Of a DNA stretch of 64,000 nucleotides, positions 1 through 8,565 are shown piece by piece; within the stretch, counting starts at the first letter, position 1; each line of letters opens with the position of its first letter. The stretch comes from Halothermothrix sp. Its GTDB lineage: Bacteria > Bacillota > Halanaerobiia > DY22613. The stretch spans positions 310,001 through 374,000 of the forward strand of contig JAENYK010000005.1 in NCBI GenBank assembly GCA_016841825.1. The letters are read 5' to 3'. The translations under genes and the position numbers were made by a program. The notes under the pieces are model-generated. The model saw nothing but the letters and a program-made list of their open reading frames with translations, was not told where the DNA came from and made no database searches.

Positions 1-1223
1 CCCCTACTGCGTCTAAGCATAATTGGCTCTTTATCTACACGTTGAACAGAATCATCACATGGTCTAATTATTTGACGATTATGCAGTAAAAAATAATCAA
101 CAACTCCTCCCAATCGGGAGATAGCTTCCTGATCTTGATAAATAATTGGTTCGCCACTAAAGTTCCCACTGGTTACCACCAATACCTTCAGACGCGAATC
201 AAATAGCATATAATGTAAGGGGGTATAGGGCAGCATTACTCCCAACCTTTTCTCTAATCGAGCCAACTCGGTTGTGATCCCATCATCTCCTTTAGCTAAC
301 CATTTCAGTAAAACGATGGGCCTGGAAGGTGATAATAATAACCTTTCTTCTGCAGGTGTTACCTGACAATATTGCTTCACTGTCTCCAGATCAGGCATCA
401 TCACTGCTAACGGTTTATTGGGACGGTGTTTGCGTTTGCGTAAAGCCTGTACACTCTCTTGATTCCTGGCATCACAAACCAGATGATATCCTCCCAAACC
501 TTTCACACCGGCGATCTTACCCTGCGTTAATAGTTCCCGTAAACTGACCGCTGGCATCGCCCATTCTGGCCAGACCGGATTACCTTCTCTTGATGCAACC
601 TCAGTCAGATCACTACAGATGAGCTCCTGACCCCGATGATCGGTTAAATATATCCGGGGACCACAGACTGGACAAGCATTAGGTTGAGCATGGAACCGTC
701 GATCTCCCTGATCGACATATTCCTTTTGGCACTCAGAACACATGTTAAACTCTCCCATAGTAGTAAAAGGACGATCATAAGGAATAGCTTTTATAATCGT
801 AAATCTCGGCCCACAATTGGTACAATTAATAAAAGGATACAGATATCTAGTATTTTCCGGGTCAAGCAACTCCCGTAAGCAATCAGAACAGATAGCCATA
901 TCCGGAGAGATCAGAGTCTGTGCTTTTTTTAGACGGTCAGTATTCTTAATAACAAAATCATTATCTCTTCGCAGTGGAATGGTCATGGTTTTAATAGTGT
1001 CAATTTGAGCCAGAGGAGGAACCCGTGAACTAATATCTCGCAGAAAAACAGCTATTTGTCCCACTGTTCCCTCCACCTCAATCAACACCCCTAGACTATC
1101 ATTGGTCACCCAGCCCTTTAATTGGTGCTCTTTTGCCAGGTTAAAAATAAAAGGGCGAAACCCCACTCCCTGAACTACACCCTGTACTCTAATTTTAGTT
1201 CGGCTCTCTACCAGACTACACAT
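1..1223 (-). CDS. hypF: Carbamoyltransferase HypF, N-terminal part (runs off the left edge)
   Basis: HypF transfers the carbamoyl group that becomes the cyanide ligand of the [NiFe]-hydrogenase active site, passing it to HypE in the cytoplasm. The frame is open from the ATG at 1223 to the window edge, about 407 codons, roughly half a normal HypF. Visible in order: an acylphosphatase-like domain with VQGVGFRP near residue 15, a zinc-finger region with paired cysteines (CSDC, CTNCGPRF, CSEC, CPVCGPR, about residues 110-205), and the start of the YrdC-like domain (GVKGLGGYHL, then KRKHRPNKPLAVM). The start overlaps the tatC stop by 8 bases, so translation is probably coupled. The other hyp genes (C, D, E) are not in this window and may follow to the left. 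Confidence 0.96.
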   Translation of the reverse strand, partial: MCSLVESRTKIRVQGVVQGVGFRPFIFNLAKEHQLKGWVTNDSLGVLIEVEGTVGQIAVFLRDISSRVPPLAQIDTIKTMTIPLRRDNDFVIKNTDRLKKAQTLISPDMAICSDCLRELLDPENTRYLYPFINCTNCGPRFTIIKAIPYDRPFTTMGEFNMCSECQKEYVDQGDRRFHAQPNACPVCGPRIYLTDHRGQELICSDLTEVASREGNPVWPEWAMPAVSLRELLTQGKIAGVKGLGGYHLVCDARNQESVQALRKRKHRPNKPLAVMMPDLETVKQYCQVTPAEERLLLSPSRPIVLLKWLAKGDDGITTELARLEKRLGVMLPYTPLHYMLFDSRLKVLVVTSGNFSGEPIIYQDQEAISRLGGVVDYFLLHNRQIIRPCDDSVQRVDKEPIMLRRSR

Positions 1224-1977
1224 CTTCCATTAAGCTCTCCTTTTTCCGCTTTCTCCACCAAACGATATATGATATCCAGACACTCACTTCATATAAAAGT
1301 AAAAGCGGCCCTGCCAGCAGCAATTGAGTTATCACATCGGGTGGTGTTAAAACAGCTCCAACCACCACTGATAGGACAATCGCATATTTTCGATGTTTCC
1401 TCAAAAAATCTGGTGTAATTACTCTTAATTTGACCAATCCGATGGTGAGCAAAGGTAATTGAAAAAGTAAGGCCATAACAATCATAATGTTGGTAATAAA
1501 ACTAATATATCTCTGAACCGATAACATGGGTTTTAGCTGTAATGTATCAAAATTCAATAAGTATTGTAGTCCTATAGGAAGTAACACAAAATATCCAAAG
1601 GCAAGTCCCCCCAACATTAAGAGAATAGCTGCGGGAATCAAAAGTAATAATATTCTTTTCTCAGCCTGATATAAACCTGGTAAAACAAATTTTAACAGTT
1701 GAAATAAAATTACTGGACTTGCGAGAATCATTCCACCATATATGGCTAACCTGAGAAAAGTTAAAAATCCTTCTGCAGGAGCAATATAGACTAACTCTGT
1801 GACTCCAAGCGGTTCGGTCATATAGTAGTATACCTTATCTGCATACATAAAGACGATTACAGCCCCCACAAAGCAACTCAAAATAGCCTTCAAAATACAT
1901 CTACGTAAATCGGTGAGATGCTGAACTAAAGGCATCTCCTTCTCTTCTTCTATTGGTTTAAGACTTGTTCTTCTCAT
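1216..1977 (-). CDS. tatC: Sec-independent translocase subunit TatC
   Basis: Integral membrane receptor of the twin-arginine translocase, which exports folded, cofactor-loaded proteins. The protein has six hydrophobic segments and the family signature around MPLVQHLTDLRRCI near the N-terminus and TPPDVITQLLLAGPLLLLYE near the C-terminus. I place the start at the ATG at 1977 (253 residues, giving MRRTSLKP); an in-frame TTG at 1998 would add seven residues. The frame overlaps the 3' end of tatA by 20 bases and its stop overlaps hypF by 8 bases. It sits inside the hyp operon, which suggests co-expression with hydrogenase assembly (inference). Confidence 0.95.
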   Translation of the reverse strand: MRRTSLKPIEEEKEMPLVQHLTDLRRCILKAILSCFVGAVIVFMYADKVYYYMTEPLGVTELVYIAPAEGFLTFLRLAIYGGMILASPVILFQLLKFVLPGLYQAEKRILLLLIPAAILLMLGGLAFGYFVLLPIGLQYLLNFDTLQLKPMLSVQRYISFITNIMIVMALLFQLPLLTIGLVKLRVITPDFLRKHRKYAIVLSVVVGAVLTPPDVITQLLLAGPLLLLYEVSVWISYIVWWRKRKKESLMEDV

Positions 1978-2140
1978 TATTCTCTTCCAGGACTTCAATA
2001 GTCATCTCTTTAGAGGCAGATTTGAATTCTCTTATGGCTGAACCAATAGACTTACCAACTTCAGGTAATTTTCCCGGTCCAAAAACTATTAAAGCTATAA
2101 TCAGGATAATAATTAATTCCGGCACTCCTACACCGAACAT
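1958..2140 (-). CDS. tatA: Twin-arginine translocase pore subunit TatA/TatE
   Basis: A 60-residue TatA-type protein that forms the translocation pore with TatC. It shows the standard layout: short periplasmic start MFGVGVPELI, one hydrophobic helix, the FGPGKLPEVGKSIG hinge, an amphipathic helix (SAIREFKSASKEM) and a short charged tail. The ribosome site GGGAGG lies 7 bases before the ATG. The start overlaps the end of hypB by 13 bases and the end overlaps tatC. No tatB-like gene is visible, as in the minimal TatAC systems of Gram-positive bacteria. Confidence 0.95.
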   Translation of the reverse strand: MFGVGVPELIIILIIALIVFGPGKLPEVGKSIGSAIREFKSASKEMTIEVLEENNEKNKS

Positions 2141-2811
2141 ATCTGTTCCTCCCTTTTGTAATTACGCTGCTCCTCAAGCCAGCCTACCAATTCTTTAATT
2201 CCATCTCCTGTTAGATTGGATATCTGAAAAACTTTAATTCCCGGATTAATTCCCCTGACTTCAGCGAGAAATCGATCCATATCAAATTGATTATACTTCA
2301 GAAGATCAACTTTGGTCACAACCAGGACTTTGGCCTCCTGGAAAATCCTTGGATATTTTTCAGGTTTATCGTCTCCTTCAGTAATACTCATTACTACCAT
2401 TTTAAAATCTTCACCCAGATTATAAGCAGCAGGACATACAAGATTACCAACGTTTTCGATAATTAACAGATCCAACTCATCCAAATCCAAATTAGTTAAC
2501 GCTTCCTGCACCATTGGTGCATCTAAATGACAACCACCACCAGTATTAATTTGAACTACATCAACACCACAGGCTTCAATTCTTTGCGCATCTCTGGTAG
2601 TATAAATATCTCCTTCAATGACAGCAATCGCCTTTCGTTCAACTATATTTTGAATTATTCTCTCCAATAAAGTAGTTTTGCCTGCTCCCGGAGAACCAAT
2701 AATATTAATCGCCAGCAGTTGATTCTCCGCAAAGATATTTCGATTCTGTTCACTTACCCGCTCATTTGCTTTGAGTACATTTTGTACAAGTTTGATCTCT
2801 TTCACCATCAT
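2128..2811 (-). CDS. hypB: Hydrogenase nickel incorporation GTPase HypB
   Basis: GTPase that works with HypA to insert nickel into the [NiFe]-hydrogenase large subunit. The 227-residue protein has the P-loop GSPGAGKTT (about residues 39-47), the metal-site segment TGGGCHLDAP with the conserved Cys-His pair (about 94-95), the ENVGNLVCPA motif and a VTKVDLL nucleotide-specificity motif. It lacks the N-terminal CXXCGC and histidine-rich stretch that some HypB proteins use to store nickel. GGAGGTGA stands just before the start ATG. The start overlaps the end of hypA by 50 bases, a long overlap suggesting translational coupling. Confidence 0.96.
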   Translation of the reverse strand: MMVKEIKLVQNVLKANERVSEQNRNIFAENQLLAINIIGSPGAGKTTLLERIIQNIVERKAIAVIEGDIYTTRDAQRIEACGVDVVQINTGGGCHLDAPMVQEALTNLDLDELDLLIIENVGNLVCPAAYNLGEDFKMVVMSITEGDDKPEKYPRIFQEAKVLVVTKVDLLKYNQFDMDRFLAEVRGINPGIKVFQISNLTGDGIKELVGWLEEQRNYKREEQICSV

Positions 2812-3145
2812 TCACCTCCAAAGATTCTACATATAGTTCTTTACCAGATACAATCTGCCCAACATTCCCACACAATGGACAGAAGACCCGATATTTGATC
2901 ATACGATATCTATGTTCACATTTTGCACAATAAGCTTCCGCAGGAACATATTCTATCTCTAATCTGGCTCCTTCTAAAACGGTTCCCATCTGCAAGACAG
3001 AAAATGCAAATTGCATTGCCTCTTTCTGGACAGCAGCCAGTTCTCCCACCTTTAACTTTATTTGATTCACATAGACTAATTCATGATTTTTCAACTCATC
3101 TTCGACTATTTCAAATATACTTTGCATTAGTGACAGTTCATGCAT
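2762..3145 (-). CDS. hypA: Hydrogenase nickel metallochaperone HypA
   Basis: Small nickel chaperone that partners HypB. I start it at the ATG at 3145 because it follows GAGGAGG at 7-base spacing and gives the invariant MHELSLM N-terminus, in which the second-residue His binds nickel; an upstream in-frame start would add 13 non-conserved residues. The zinc-binding part has two cysteine pairs, CAKC and CPLC, about 18 residues apart. The family usually ends soon after the ELxVESLEV strand seen here, but this protein runs about 16 residues further (with an extra CTKC pair) into the hypB coding region. First gene of the visible hypA-hypB-tatA-tatC-hypF series. Confidence 0.95.
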   Translation of the reverse strand: MHELSLMQSIFEIVEDELKNHELVYVNQIKLKVGELAAVQKEAMQFAFSVLQMGTVLEGARLEIEYVPAEAYCAKCEHRYRMIKYRVFCPLCGNVGQIVSGKELYVESLEVNDGERDQTCTKCTQSK

Positions 3146-3261
3146 TAAGCATCCTCCTCGGTTTATAATGCCCAGTTTTTGCATTATTAATCACTATTTT
3201 TGACGATAAATCGCCAGTATCTGAATAACTAATATTTTCTAAATTAGCTTTCCCGGGTAGT

Positions 3262-3359
3262 CACTCTAAGTGAACTCGTTCAGCTAAAGTTGAACCTCGG
3301 GACTTCAGATAGGGATTCAACCCCACCTGAAGTAGGAGTCATAGAACTTAGATATAAAG
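3262..3359. repeat. Dispersed intergenic repeat family B, copy 1
   Basis: About 100 bp lying between hypA and the XRE gene. It shares several blocks with 15049-15170: AGTGAACTCGTTCAGCTAAA, then TGAACCTCG, CTTCAGAT, a CACCTG-AGTAG block and CATA-AACTTAGATATA. The first block can form the hairpin GTTCAGC/GTTGAAC. The segment CTTCAGAT...CCTGAAGTAG resembles the middle of repeat family A, so the two families may be related. Confidence 0.7.
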
Positions 3360-3393
3360 GCTCCCAGTCTGCAATCAAACCGAGAGCCCTAAT

Positions 3394-3798
3394 TTAATCT
3401 TCATTATTTGCAGACAATTGAAATTCTTTTAACCCAAGAACAAAATTGATTAAATACTCCTTCAGTTCTCCATCCATCTCTTCTAGTGCCTGTAGTAGCA
3501 ATAAATTTGATTTATTTATAAGGTTATAATTATGAACAAACAACTCATTCTGATTAGACAAATCTTGATCTGACTCCGATATATCCACTTCTGTCAAGAT
3601 AGCAAACTCCTGAATACTTAAGCCAAACCCCTTCGCCAACTGAAAAAAAGTCTCAATACGGGGAAGACGGCGTGGATCATTCTCCAGCCTGGAAATGGTA
3701 GATTGATGAATCCCAGAGCGAAGACTCAAATCTAAAATCGTCATCCCATACCTTTTTCGTAACTTCTTCAAACTGTCACCAAAGCAGTTGGTTCTCAA
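3394..3798 (-). CDS. XRE-family helix-turn-helix transcriptional regulator
   Basis: A 134-residue protein with an N-terminal lambda-repressor-type helix-turn-helix (about residues 9-65; LRKRYGMTILDLSLRSGIH and STISRLENDPRR are the typical blocks). The C-terminal half is mostly helical and acidic and I recognise no ligand domain. The likely start is TTG at 3798, with GAGGTGA seven bases before it. It has its own sigma-A promoter (3840-3868) and stands alone between an intergenic repeat and a TPR operon. Target genes cannot be read from the sequence. Confidence 0.85.
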   Translation of the reverse strand: MRTNCFGDSLKKLRKRYGMTILDLSLRSGIHQSTISRLENDPRRLPRIETFFQLAKGFGLSIQEFAILTEVDISESDQDLSNQNELFVHNYNLINKSNLLLLQALEEMDGELKEYLINFVLGLKEFQLSANNED

Positions 3799-3839
3799 TG
3801 AATAGTCACCTCACATTAGTATTTGATCGATTTAATTCT

Positions 3840-3868
3840 ATTATACACTAAAGTTTGTCTTGTGGCAA
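3840..3868 (-). promoter_or_regulatory. Sigma-A promoter of the XRE gene
   Basis: On the minus strand TTGCCA (3868-3863), a 17-bp spacer, and a perfect TATAAT (3845-3840), about 45 bases before the start codon of the XRE regulator. Confidence 0.75.
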
Positions 3869-3927
3869 ATATTTTTATAAATATTATTTTATGTCAATTA
3901 AGTAAAGTGGTAATACTTTGTCTCACT

Positions 3928-3955
3928 AAAAAAGCAGCCCTAATTTAAGGCTGCT
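3928..3955 (-). terminator. Rho-independent terminator of the TPR lipoprotein gene
   Basis: Minus-strand hairpin GCAGCC/GGGCTGC followed by a run of T. Its 5' arm overlaps the last codons and stop of the TPR lipoprotein gene. Confidence 0.85.
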
Positions 3956-5750
3956 CATCTGTCGGTTCGGCAGGTACCATTTCAATATCAAGAGTATTTT
4001 GATCTTTTAACCATTCAATTCGCGTAAGGTAGAACTGACTACCATCATTTTGAGGGAAAAGCTTCAAATAAGCTTCAAAGTTTTTCTTCGCTTTATCCAA
4101 CTCGTCAGTGTAGAAATAGGCTTTACCCAGGGGATACAGAACATAGGGATAATCAGGCTTGATCTGAAGACTCTTCTCATAAGCCTGAATCGCTTCTGAA
4201 TAATTATCGGTAGCAAAATATGTATCACCCAAAAAACGATAACTCTCATAATCTTCAGGATTTTTCATTATAGCTTTATTCAGCCAATCCCGGGCCTCGA
4301 GATAATTATTCTCCACAAGAAAGATATAACCCAGATTTCGATCATAACGCCCATCTTTCGGATCTATTGCCAGAGCCTTCTTGTATAACTCAAAAGCTTC
4401 CTCCAAACGATTAGTATCCCTCATAAGCTGTGCCAGATTATTTAAAGCGAGAATATGATTAGGTGCAAGCTTTAAAATCGTCTCATAAGTAGTCTGTTCT
4501 GCCTCGATCTGATTCAATTTATAATGAGCATTGGCCTTAATCAAATACAGGTCATAATTCTGTGGGTCTAATTCAATAGCTCTCCGCAGATAGGTAATAG
4601 CATTCTCATATTCACCAAGTTCTAAATAAATACTTATCAAATTGCTCACCAATTGAGGATCTTGTGACCTTAACTCCATTGCCTTTTTGTAAACTGGTAT
4701 CAAATCTTTCAAACGCTTCTCGTTATGGTACAAATTAATTAAATCCAGATAATAGGATAATGTCTGGGGTTTTAACGCTATCGCATCTAAGAGATATTTT
4801 TCAGCCAATTTGGTATTCTCTAAGGCTAACTGGGACTTATAAATTAAATATAAAACCTGAGCCAATGGGGGTGATTGCTGGAGATATTGACCAAAAATAT
4901 TTAAAGCAGCCTGATAATTCTCCTGCTGATAGTACAGCTGTCCCAGCATCAATTGAACCTCTGGTTTGCCAGGATTATTCGCCAAAATTGCTTCCAGGCT
5001 CTCAATGGCTTTGGAGGGATTTTGCTCAATATTATATTGAGCAAGTTTTAAACGTAACTGTTCTTTCTCTTCAGGCGATATATGTCGTTCAAGTAAAGCC
5101 TGCTCAACGACTGCAATAGCCTGACGATAATTACCCAATTGATAATAAGATTCAGCCAAACCTGTATAAAGATCATATGTCCTAATTCCATGAACATAAG
5201 CCATCTGGTAGGCTTGAGCAGCATCCAGAATCTGCAAATTTTCCATCGACAACTTTCCTAAAGCAGCCCAGATTTCGCCTCTTTCAGGGTAAATCTTGCT
5301 GGCTGCATTCAATGCATCTTTGGCAGCAGATTTATGGTCAGCCTGAAGATAGATAAATCCCAGTAAGTATTCAGCTACCGGATAATTCTCACCCGCTATC
5401 GCCTGCTCTAAATAATCTCTGGCTTTCTCATAATCTCTTAATGCCATGTAAGCGTGACCTAATCCCAAATACTCTAATTCAGGTTCTTTATTATATTTCA
5501 ACGAAGAATGAAAAGCTTCAATAGCTTCCTGGGGTCTATCCCGATAAAGATAAATAAAGCCTTGATATAAATAACTTTGGTAAGCATGGGGAGCATATTC
5601 TCGCAAGTCCTGGAAAATAGATTCTGCTCTGGTTAAATCACCTTTAAATAACGCCTCTTTTCCCAGATTTGTCAAATACTCAAAATGTGTACATCCTGTA
5701 CTGAACAATATAATAAGTAGAGAGATAACTATTAATAATCTGCGTACCAT
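3945..5750 (-). CDS. Large TPR-repeat lipoprotein
   Basis: A 601-residue protein with a lipoprotein signal peptide: basic MVRR, a hydrophobic run, then the lipobox STGC with the modified Cys at residue 20. The rest is a chain of tetratricopeptide repeats of about 34 residues, at least a dozen, with the usual pattern of Gly/Ala at position 8, Tyr and a terminal Pro (for example LGEYENAITYLRRAIELDPQ). TPR arrays are protein-docking scaffolds; no catalytic domain is present. It likely sits anchored on the outer face of a membrane. It follows a shorter TPR protein and an HD-GYP protein on the same strand, though a terminator at 5912 separates its transcript from them. Confidence 0.85.
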   Translation of the reverse strand: MVRRLLIVISLLIILFSTGCTHFEYLTNLGKEALFKGDLTRAESIFQDLREYAPHAYQSYLYQGFIYLYRDRPQEAIEAFHSSLKYNKEPELEYLGLGHAYMALRDYEKARDYLEQAIAGENYPVAEYLLGFIYLQADHKSAAKDALNAASKIYPERGEIWAALGKLSMENLQILDAAQAYQMAYVHGIRTYDLYTGLAESYYQLGNYRQAIAVVEQALLERHISPEEKEQLRLKLAQYNIEQNPSKAIESLEAILANNPGKPEVQLMLGQLYYQQENYQAALNIFGQYLQQSPPLAQVLYLIYKSQLALENTKLAEKYLLDAIALKPQTLSYYLDLINLYHNEKRLKDLIPVYKKAMELRSQDPQLVSNLISIYLELGEYENAITYLRRAIELDPQNYDLYLIKANAHYKLNQIEAEQTTYETILKLAPNHILALNNLAQLMRDTNRLEEAFELYKKALAIDPKDGRYDRNLGYIFLVENNYLEARDWLNKAIMKNPEDYESYRFLGDTYFATDNYSEAIQAYEKSLQIKPDYPYVLYPLGKAYFYTDELDKAKKNFEAYLKLFPQNDGSQFYLTRIEWLKDQNTLDIEMVPAEPTDEQP

Positions 5751-5911
5751 TAGTTCACCAGCTTCCTATTTACGATATTTAGTAATATTTTTCGTCACTA
5801 ATGTTTAAAAACCTGCTAAATCTTTTGATATTTCTTAACTTCTACCGAAAAAAGTCTTTATCAAAACTATAATATCAATTTCCGACACTATCACCTAACA
5901 TTTTAGTACAA

Positions 5912-5936
5912 AAAAGAGAGCATTATGCTCTCTTTT
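5912..5936 (-). terminator. Rho-independent terminator after the 245-residue TPR gene
   Basis: Perfect hairpin AAAAGAGAGCA/TGCTCTCTTTT followed by T residues on the minus strand, just after the stop of the 5945-6682 gene. Confidence 0.85.
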
Positions 5937-5944
5937 AACAACTC

Positions 5945-6682
5945 TTATTCTGATTTTGGATATTTCTTCTTTAATACCCGGGCCAGATTGGTAGATGCTT
6001 TAGAATAATCAGGATCAATATCCAAAGCCTGATTATAAGCATCTATAGCCTTATCTAACTTACCAATATTCTCATATGCAATTCCCAAATTATTGTACAT
6101 ATAAGTATATGGTGGATTTTGTGCACAGGCTTTAGACAAAGCTTCACTTGCTTCTGCATATTTACCCAAATATAAATATGCCAATCCCAAATTGTTATAA
6201 GCAAAGTAATTCTCAGGATTAAACTCGCCAGCTTTAGCAAATTTCTCAGCAGATTCTGCATATTTTCCCAGATCCATCAAATATAAACCCCAGACATTAT
6301 ATAGGTCATCATCTTCATCCACTTCTTTAGCTAATTCCAGAGTTGCTAAACACTTCTCCCAATCTTTTTTATTCAAATAAGCCCTACTTAAATTGACCAG
6401 TGTATTAAAATGATTGGGATATAAATCCCTGGCTTCTTCAAAATATTGAATAGAGTTAGTATAATCCTGAAGTTTATAATAAGTCAGTCCCATCATATAC
6501 CGTAAATAATGATGATCAGGCATCTCCCCATAGGCCGTTTTAAAAGCTTTAATCGCCTGTTGATAATTTCGATGATTAAATGCATCAATCCCTTTTTGAT
6601 AGTTGTCATTTGCCAAAGTCTGTAAACCAAATAATTGAATTACTACCAGCAACAATGCTAAAATAACCAATCTTTTTCTCAT
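5945..6682 (-). CDS. Secreted or envelope TPR-repeat protein
   Basis: A 245-residue protein with an N-terminal signal peptide (MRKRLVILALLL..., likely cleaved after the LQTLA region; no lipobox Cys). It has about six tetratricopeptide repeats covering almost all of the mature chain, the last ones being the clearest (YNNLGLAYLYLGKYAEASEAL, then a similar unit). It is expected to be an extracytoplasmic protein-interaction scaffold. Its ATG overlaps the stop codon of the upstream GAF/HD-GYP gene, so the two are translated as a pair. Confidence 0.85.
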   Translation of the reverse strand: MRKRLVILALLLVVIQLFGLQTLANDNYQKGIDAFNHRNYQQAIKAFKTAYGEMPDHHYLRYMMGLTYYKLQDYTNSIQYFEEARDLYPNHFNTLVNLSRAYLNKKDWEKCLATLELAKEVDEDDDLYNVWGLYLMDLGKYAESAEKFAKAGEFNPENYFAYNNLGLAYLYLGKYAEASEALSKACAQNPPYTYMYNNLGIAYENIGKLDKAIDAYNQALDIDPDYSKASTNLARVLKKKYPKSE

Positions 6683-8478
6683 TAGATTATCCTCCTTGCA
6701 TTTTCTACACCTATAGGTGCACTATCCCTTTGTAGAAGTTGAATAAAAACCTCAACGATCTGGCTATCGAATTGGGTACCGCAAAATCTTTCAAGCTCCT
6801 GTAAAGCTTTTTTTTGCTCAAAAGCTTTGCGGTAAGGACGATCAGAAACCATGGCATCATATGCATCAACCACAGCAATAATCCTGGCTTCAAGCTTAAT
6901 CTCTTCACCACTCAAACCTAAAGGATATCCTGTTCCGTCAATTCGCTCATGATGTTGTTCCACAATCTGTGCTACCTCTTTTAGAAAATCAACTTCTCTC
7001 AATATTTTCGCTCCAAAGGTCGGATGTTCCTGCATAATTTTAAACTCTTCAGAAGTAAGTTTACCTGATTTCTCTAAAATATTTCCCGGAATACCTATTT
7101 TTCCTATATCATGAAGAATAGCTGCGCGTCGTAAATTTTCCATCTGCTTCTCAGTAAGCTGCAGCTTATTGCCTACCTGCAAAGCATAGTACTCCATTCG
7201 TTCACAATGTCCACCAGTCACATTATCTTTTGTCTCAATCGATCTGGCCAATGCGGTAATTATCTGTAACAATGCTTTTTTCAAATCATTCTGGTTCCGC
7301 AAGTTACTTAAAGCAATCCCTAACTGGCTGGCCACAGTCATCATCAATTCTTTGTCTTCACGTTTAAAGTTATTTACCCGGGAACTTTCCAGATTCAAAA
7401 CTCCTAAAATCTCTTTACCTGCTGTAATCGGTACTGTCAATTCAGAAGCTATTGCGGTGCTGCGAGAAATATAAATTGAAGACCGGGATATATCAGGAAT
7501 AATTTGTGGTTTCCCTGTTTTTGCGACCAGGCCACAAACTCCTTCACCCAGATTAATATCAGGGGCTTCAGCTTTATATGTACCATCATATTTGTATCCA
7601 CCTTTAAAGACCAGTTTATCTTCCTGAGTCAGAAAAATACAGATATCATTATATTGCAAAGTATTACGAATAATTTTTAAAACTTCAGGAATCATCTTGT
7701 CTGCCTGATCAATTGTAGCCAACTGCTGACCGACCAGATAAAGCTGTTCTAATTTATTCTTATATTCGGCCAGTTCAAACTTACGCTGCGCTTTGGAGTA
7801 CACTAATACCAGTTGAGGTAAAATCTGTTCAATCTGATATAGATCCCGTTCATTAAAACCGTTCTGGTCTGTCCAATTATCCAAAGTAATATAACCTTGG
7901 AGTTGACCTTCAATCCAGATAGGAATGAACAACATAGCTTCAGGTACTCCGTAATCATCAAATTTATCTCTGACATCATCTCTAAACCTTTTGTTCGATT
8001 TACCCACTTGATTGTCAATAAAAGGACCTGTTTTACCCTTAAACATAGATTCCACTTCTTCAGGGGTTAAACACAGGTCAGTAAAATAATCGTCATTCTT
8101 CGATCTGACTGCTTTAAACTCAAACATTCCGCGCTGCTGATTATAGATTACAAAACTATAGGTCTCGGCCCCCGGAACCAATTGAAATGCCTCATTTACA
8201 ATATAACCGAGAATCACTTCCGGATTCTGTTCTTCATTGATCATTGTCAAAATTGAATTCATCCCAGTCAATTGCTTTTGGTAAACCTCTATTTTACCTC
8301 TCCGAAAACACAGATAATTCCGTGAGCGAAAATATCTATATCCCCAGAATAGATTAATTAATATTATTAGAAAACTGATGATTCGATAAAATAAACTCAT
8401 AGGATACAATAATGCCAAAATACTAAACCATACACCAAAAATGAATAAAGGGAAATACCTCATTATGATCTTTTTCAT
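6682..8478 (-). CDS. Membrane GAF/HD-GYP domain protein, probable c-di-GMP phosphodiesterase
   Basis: Two N-terminal membrane helices (about residues 7-50) are followed by two GAF-like sensory domains and a C-terminal HD-GYP domain. The HD-GYP motifs are complete: the N-terminal TGGHCERM block, AAILHDIGKIGIP, the HPTFG histidine, and HHERIDGTGYP. Family knowledge makes hydrolysis of cyclic di-GMP the likely activity. I prefer the ATG at 8478 (MKKIIMRYF); an in-frame ATG at 8517 would add 13 residues, and neither has a strong ribosome site. It overlaps the start of the TPR gene by one base, suggesting a sensor-scaffold unit. Confidence 0.88.
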   Translation of the reverse strand: MKKIIMRYFPLFIFGVWFSILALLYPMSLFYRIISFLIILINLFWGYRYFRSRNYLCFRRGKIEVYQKQLTGMNSILTMINEEQNPEVILGYIVNEAFQLVPGAETYSFVIYNQQRGMFEFKAVRSKNDDYFTDLCLTPEEVESMFKGKTGPFIDNQVGKSNKRFRDDVRDKFDDYGVPEAMLFIPIWIEGQLQGYITLDNWTDQNGFNERDLYQIEQILPQLVLVYSKAQRKFELAEYKNKLEQLYLVGQQLATIDQADKMIPEVLKIIRNTLQYNDICIFLTQEDKLVFKGGYKYDGTYKAEAPDINLGEGVCGLVAKTGKPQIIPDISRSSIYISRSTAIASELTVPITAGKEILGVLNLESSRVNNFKREDKELMMTVASQLGIALSNLRNQNDLKKALLQIITALARSIETKDNVTGGHCERMEYYALQVGNKLQLTEKQMENLRRAAILHDIGKIGIPGNILEKSGKLTSEEFKIMQEHPTFGAKILREVDFLKEVAQIVEQHHERIDGTGYPLGLSGEEIKLEARIIAVVDAYDAMVSDRPYRKAFEQKKALQELERFCGTQFDSQIVEVFIQLLQRDSAPIGVENARRII

Positions 8479-8565
8479 AACTAACCAGCCCCTATCATAA
8501 TCAACATGCCAAAACATATTTATTTACTATTCGACATAATAAGGGCTTTCCCTTTATTTTCAGCC

